A stretch of 64,000 nucleotides of DNA from Christiangramia flava JLT2011 (lineage in GTDB: Bacteria > Bacteroidota > Bacteroidia > Flavobacteriales > Flavobacteriaceae). Below, piece by piece: positions 59,192 through 64,000 of the stretch. The notes under the pieces were generated by a model. It saw only the letters and a program-made list of their open reading frames with translations, was not told the DNA's origin and searched no databases. The first letter of the stretch is position 1. Each line of letters begins with the position of its first letter. A program made the translations under genes and the position numbers. Location: the NCBI RefSeq assembly GCF_001951155.1, contig NZ_CP016359.1, forward strand, positions 2,814,001-2,878,000, read 5' to 3'.

Positions 59192-60585
59192 TTATTCAGA
59201 AATTCCAAAATATCTTCTTCAAAATCCTTGATGGAACTATAGGAGATATCTCCTTTCTGAATCACTCCTTTTTTATCTACGAATAACACCTTGGTCAGGT
59301 AATTCTTGTACATATCGTTGCCAATATTTCGATTGGCAATTTGGTACTCGTATTTTTTATCGTAACTAAAAGTCTCCAGAACACGAAGCCAGTTTTCATA
59401 GGTCTGGCCGTCGATATTGACCGTGTAGAAATCAATTTCCGGGTATTTTTCCCGCAGGTCTTTCACGATCTTATGCAGCCATTGATGGTGATCTAGCGCG
59501 TAAATAGACCAGCTCATAATGATGCTTGGTTTATCAATGATCTCCCCGTAAGTCGTTTTATTACCGTTTGTATCGATCAGGCCTTTATCAGCAATGGAAT
59601 TGCCTTTCAGGTAGGAGCGCTGCATCCTGGAAAGTCTTTCAATATAGTCCAGGCGTGCATAATCAATGCTTTTCAGGAGATTCAAAACAAAATCAATTCC
59701 ACGATCGGTCTCACTCATAATGATACTTTGAGTGGCGAAACGGTCAATGAACTTGTGTTTCAGCTTATCATTCTTAAACAATGAATCGGTTAGCTCGATT
59801 CGTTTGCTTAAATTCTGAAGGCTGTTCAGGTTATAACATTCTTTTGTCTGGCAGTCCTCGATCGATTTCGATCTTAAATAATCATCAAGAAAATTGGTAT
59901 AGACATACAGATCTTCCAGGTCTTCATCGCTAAAATTGATATGTTCGCGGTAATTGTTGAAATTTTCCGGAATTTCAGCAGAAAGCGCAGGATAATATTT
60001 ATGGATCAGGAAGGAATAACGCTCGCGCAGGTCGTAAAATTCATAATTCACACTGGCCTTGGCAAGTTTCAGGTAAGTATCGCTCAATTCTTCCTGTTCT
60101 TCCAGTCTTTCAAGTGATTGCATGCGATCATCACGAATAGAATCTGTGATTTCGGCAAAGCGTTCCGGTTTGATCTTGTAATACTGAAGAATGAGATCGT
60201 TATTGTCCAGATTTCTGATGAAAATATCCAGCAGAAAATTGCTTTTTTCGGCACCGTCTCCGCTAAAGTTCAGCGAACGGTCAAAATCCAGTGTATTCAG
60301 CCAGATCACCACACTGTCTCCGGGCTCCAGGTACATGATCTGATTTTCCGGGGAATGTTTAAAAGTATAGATACCGCTCTCGAGGTCGTCATATTCCTTG
60401 CCGAACTGGTTTTGCTGGTTGAGGTAAAGAGTGTCAATGATGCTGTCTTCCTTGGAAAGGACTACGTAATCGGTTTCGGGATTGTTGATCTGGCCACCTA
60501 CAAATACGTGCTGATCTCCTTCCGGTTGATTGTTACATCCGGAAAGTAGAAGTAGGAAACCAATTAAAAGCCAGGCGTATTTCAT
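59188..60585 (-). CDS. TlpA-like thioredoxin-fold lipoprotein lacking redox cysteines
   Basis: A 465-residue envelope lipoprotein. The signal ends in LLSGC (lipobox, Cys17). The N-terminal ~120 residues resemble the DUF4369-type beta-sandwich seen before TlpA domains in Bacteroidota (FVGGQINNPETDYVVLSKED). A long helical middle follows. The C-terminal ~120 residues look like a TlpA/thioredoxin fold (KPSIIMSWSIYALDHHQWLHKIVKDLREKYPEIDFYTVNID). But the CxxC site is replaced by WSIYALD, so no thiol-disulfide chemistry is possible. It may be a structural or binding derivative. It is a single gene. Confidence 0.82.
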   Translation of the reverse strand: MKYAWLLIGFLLLLSGCNNQPEGDQHVFVGGQINNPETDYVVLSKEDSIIDTLYLNQQNQFGKEYDDLESGIYTFKHSPENQIMYLEPGDSVVIWLNTLDFDRSLNFSGDGAEKSNFLLDIFIRNLDNNDLILQYYKIKPERFAEITDSIRDDRMQSLERLEEQEELSDTYLKLAKASVNYEFYDLRERYSFLIHKYYPALSAEIPENFNNYREHINFSDEDLEDLYVYTNFLDDYLRSKSIEDCQTKECYNLNSLQNLSKRIELTDSLFKNDKLKHKFIDRFATQSIIMSETDRGIDFVLNLLKSIDYARLDYIERLSRMQRSYLKGNSIADKGLIDTNGNKTTYGEIIDKPSIIMSWSIYALDHHQWLHKIVKDLREKYPEIDFYTVNIDGQTYENWLRVLETFSYDKKYEYQIANRNIGNDMYKNYLTKVLFVDKKGVIQKGDISYSSIKDFEEDILEFLNK

Positions 60586-60719
60586 GTAGGTGTACTGGGA
60601 ATCACAATTTCGGCTGCTTCGATAAGCAAAGATAGATGGTGGGATAGGGGCTCTATGTTAATCAGGCGTTAAAACGAATTTTTAAAACGTTAATCTTTCT
60701 CATTAAGATTGATTATAAC

Positions 60720-60727
60720 TACTTTTG
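60720..60727 (+). promoter_or_regulatory. -7 promoter box for the ABC-F (YbiT-type) gene
   Basis: TACTTTTG (TAnnTTTG) lies 24 bp before the ATG at 60752. The -33 element is weak. Confidence 0.5.
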
Positions 60728-60739
60728 CACAAATTTTAA

Positions 60740-62377
<1,638 letters not shown>

Positions 62378-62406
62378 ACAGCTCCAATAAATAACTAATG
62401 AAATTC

Positions 62407-62437
62407 AAAAAGCCTGAAGGATCCTTCAGGCTTTTTT
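62407..62437. terminator. Bidirectional terminator between the ABC-F and outer-membrane barrel genes
   Basis: AAAAAGCCTGAAGGATCCTTCAGGCTTTTTT is a perfect inverted repeat (14-bp arms) with T tracts on both strands. Confidence 0.9.
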
Positions 62438-62459
62438 CTGGCTAAATCAAACAAATATT

Positions 62460-64000
62460 TTAGAACAGACCGCCTCCGCCGGAGTTGTCATCATCTCGCT
62501 GTTTTCTTTTAAGAGCACGGTTCTTTCCGCCTCCAAAACGATACGAGAAACCTAAGTATACTGTTTGAGTTTCGTTATTGAATTCCCCATTTTGCGCAAA
62601 AGGTCTGCCGCCATTTATACGGAATTTTTGCGTATTGAATACATCGTTGAAATTCAGGCTTACTGTAGCCTTATTGTCTTCCAGGAATGAATACCTGGCA
62701 CCCACGTTCACGAAGTAGAAATCATCAATATCCAGCTGAAGGTCCTGTTGTTTGCTGCGATACATTCCGAATAAAGAGAAAGAAAGCGCCTCAGAAGCTT
62801 TGAAATTGTGGCTGCTTCTAAAGGTGTAAGCTGTGTTGTCTACTTCAATGATTTCTCCCCCCACTGCTCCCTGCAAGGTGTTGTGGTAGATTTCCAGTCC
62901 GGAATTCGTGCTCCACCAGTCAAAGAATTTGTAGTTCAGTGAAAATTCTGTTCCATAAGAATTGGTATCCCCGTAATTCGCAAAGGTCAGGAAAATGGAA
63001 CCTGGCTCATTTTCAACTTCCTGAAAGATCTGGTTGATCTGGTCATTGGTTCTACGGTAAAAAACGCCGCTGGTCAAACTTCCCTTTTTACCAAGTTTAC
63101 GGGTGAAATTGAATTCCAGGGAATTGGTGAATTGTGGGTCCAGTTCCGGGTTTCCGGCTACAGTAAGCCGCGGAGAAGCAACCTGCCTGATCGGGTTTAC
63201 CTGGCTGAAACCTGGGCGGTCCACTCTTCGGCTATAACTTAACTGAAAGGTGTTCTTCTCACTCTGATTGTAACTTACGAACGCACTTGGGTACACCGTG
63301 ATATAATCATCCTGGTACACTTCATCCCCGTCATAGTACGCATCTACATTGTAGCTTTCCAGCCGGGCGCCGAGCTGGTAGCTCCACTTTTCGTAATTCT
63401 GACCGAAGGTGGTGTAGAAACTGTAAATATCGCGGTTATATTCGTACTGTGCGTCGCTCAATTGCGGGTTGCCGGCATCGTAATCATTATCGGTGGTCAG
63501 GATGCGTGCTTCGGCACCGAGTTCCAACTTGGAAACTTCACTGAAAGGGTTTACATAATCGATATTTCCGGTAAAATTTTGTCGGTTTTCATTTACGATA
63601 TCAGTATATGGGACAAAATCAAAGCTATTTTCCCCAAAGTCTACGTTGGTACGTTCTTCTTCATCGAAATTGTTGAAATCCAGTTCCACCTGCAGGTCAT
63701 GCCCGTCATCGTTGAAATCATGATCAAACAATAGGTTGTAGCTGGAGTTGGTATTGTCAAAATTGGCATCCAGGTTTTGCCTGAAACTGTTGGAAGCATC
63801 TCCAAAATCAGTAAATTCCAGGTAAGCCAGCGGCCCGCCTTCATACAGGTTTTGATTCGTGTATACCGAAAGGGTATTCTTCTCGTCCATATAATAGTCA
63901 ATACCGATTTTGTACAAATAAGACTCCCTGCGGTTCTGAGCCTTGAAATGTTGCTGACTATTAGACTCCGGAAGATTGATAGTTCCTTCGTTCTGGCGTT
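62460..64000 (-). CDS. Outer-membrane beta-barrel (TonB-dependent-receptor-like) protein, 5' part outside window
   Basis: The frame stays open on the minus strand to base 64000, so the gene starts beyond the window; at least 512 residues are visible. The sequence alternates aromatic and polar strands with long loops, including YPSAFVSYNQSEKNTFQLSYSRRVDRPGFSQVNP and NPELDPQFTNSLEFNFTRKLGKKGSLTSGVFYRRTNDQI, typical of the outer-membrane beta-barrel family of Bacteroidota TonB-like receptors. The C-terminus TVYLGFSYRFGGGKNRALKRKQRDDDNSGGGGLF with the ...YRFGGGK...GGGGLF ending is a hallmark. Substrate unknown; no plug domain is in the visible part. Confidence 0.9.
   Translation of the reverse strand, partial: RQNEGTINLPESNSQQHFKAQNRRESYLYKIGIDYYMDEKNTLSVYTNQNLYEGGPLAYLEFTDFGDASNSFRQNLDANFDNTNSSYNLLFDHDFNDDGHDLQVELDFNNFDEEERTNVDFGENSFDFVPYTDIVNENRQNFTGNIDYVNPFSEVSKLELGAEARILTTDNDYDAGNPQLSDAQYEYNRDIYSFYTTFGQNYEKWSYQLGARLESYNVDAYYDGDEVYQDDYITVYPSAFVSYNQSEKNTFQLSYSRRVDRPGFSQVNPIRQVASPRLTVAGNPELDPQFTNSLEFNFTRKLGKKGSLTSGVFYRRTNDQINQIFQEVENEPGSIFLTFANYGDTNSYGTEFSLNYKFFDWWSTNSGLEIYHNTLQGAVGGEIIEVDNTAYTFRSSHNFKASEALSFSLFGMYRSKQQDLQLDIDDFYFVNVGARYSFLEDNKATVSLNFNDVFNTQKFRINGGRPFAQNGEFNNETQTVYLGFSYRFGGGKNRALKRKQRDDDNSGGGGLF

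Noticed and set aside
60118..60549. 143-residue plus-strand open frame opposite the TlpA-like gene
   Set aside because: Antisense shadow without domain or promoter.

Overview
The window is a chromosomal segment of a Bacteroidota bacterium, almost certainly a marine-type member of the Flavobacteriaceae (the gene set feels closest to the Gramella/Christiangramia, Salegentibacter and Zunongwangia group; this is inference from family recognition, not a search). The evidence is: two type IX secretion (T9SS) type B cargo genes; SusC/TonB-like outer membrane barrels; Bacteroidota-only families (DUF5606, DUF5686 with a carboxypeptidase-like domain, DUF6503); a YtxJ bacillithiol-system protein; absence of Shine-Dalgarno sequences; and repeated TAnnTTTG -7 boxes, the Bacteroidota primary-sigma signature. 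I see no transposase, integrase, phage gene, CRISPR array, tRNA or rRNA. Gene density is high and no gene-free stretch exceeds 300 bases.

Layout. 1-2.8 kb: end of a PcrA/UvrD helicase, a DUF2945 protein, a YciO-type YrdC protein and an alpha/beta hydrolase. 2.8-6.4 kb (minus): a zinc-protease-like lipoprotein, an OmpA-family lipoprotein, a GT2 glycosyltransferase and an orphan HsdR-N-type nuclease-fold protein. 6.5-12.3 kb (plus): holA, then a menaquinone cluster menA - MBL-fold hydrolase - menC - CPBP protease - menE. 12.4-16.5 kb (minus): M1 peptidase, an unknown secreted protein and an acyl-CoA carboxylase carboxyltransferase. 16.7-19.1 kb (plus): a 59-residue membrane protein, a DinB-like protein and ettA. 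19.2-20.7 kb (minus): DUF1456 and DUF2254 proteins. 20.9 kb: hsp20. 21.4-30.9 kb (minus): a surface-type protein, uvrB, two T9SS cargo genes and a two-gene ABC exporter. 31-32 kb (plus): a protein with kinase-like motifs. 32.1-37.9 kb (minus): a tight run GT4 - tsaC - cca - ctaA - pRiA4b ORF-3-like - nucleoid-associated protein. 38-41.7 kb: envelope glycan genes (GT2, Kdo-kinase-like, CDP-glycerol transferase-like, GT9) with dapD. 42.6-44.1 kb (plus): ruvX - def - DUF5606. 44.1-52.6 kb: DUF5686 protein, smpB, lipoproteins, a histidine phosphatase, csbD and clpB. 52.8-59.1 kb: ytxJ, fahA, glyA, a thioesterase, glutaminyl cyclase, the SRP RNA gene (ffs), an SDR and a fructose-6-phosphate aldolase-type transaldolase. 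59.2-64 kb: a cysteine-less TlpA-like lipoprotein, a YbiT-type ABC-F protein and a truncated outer-membrane barrel gene.

How it works together. Most of the window is housekeeping: replication and repair (pcrA, holA, uvrB, ruvX), tRNA maturation (tsaC, cca), translation quality control (ettA, smpB, def, ABC-F), aerobic respiration (menaquinone, heme A), protein folding (hsp20, clpB) and envelope/LPS assembly. Convergent gene pairs are mostly separated by bidirectional hairpin terminators; three pairs (stops at 32047/32129, 39548/39549 and 47946/47954) have none.

Most noteworthy observations: (1) hsp20 and clpB, 32 kb apart and on opposite strands, share a promoter-region module with the core ATGGTAT-N3-AATTGCT next to GAC-N5-GTC-like sites; each gene has a pair of such sites 32 bp apart. 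This could be an undescribed heat-shock control element. (2) The YbiT-type ABC-F protein has lost the P-loop of its second ATPase domain and the signature motif of its first, which together make up one and the same ATP site. (3) A secreted TlpA-like protein lacks the redox cysteines. (4) Two tandem T9SS genes share a 59-bp identical segment in their sorting-domain ends, while the rest of one gene is much richer in A+T. (5) Several -7 boxes lie so close to start codons that leaderless mRNAs are likely.
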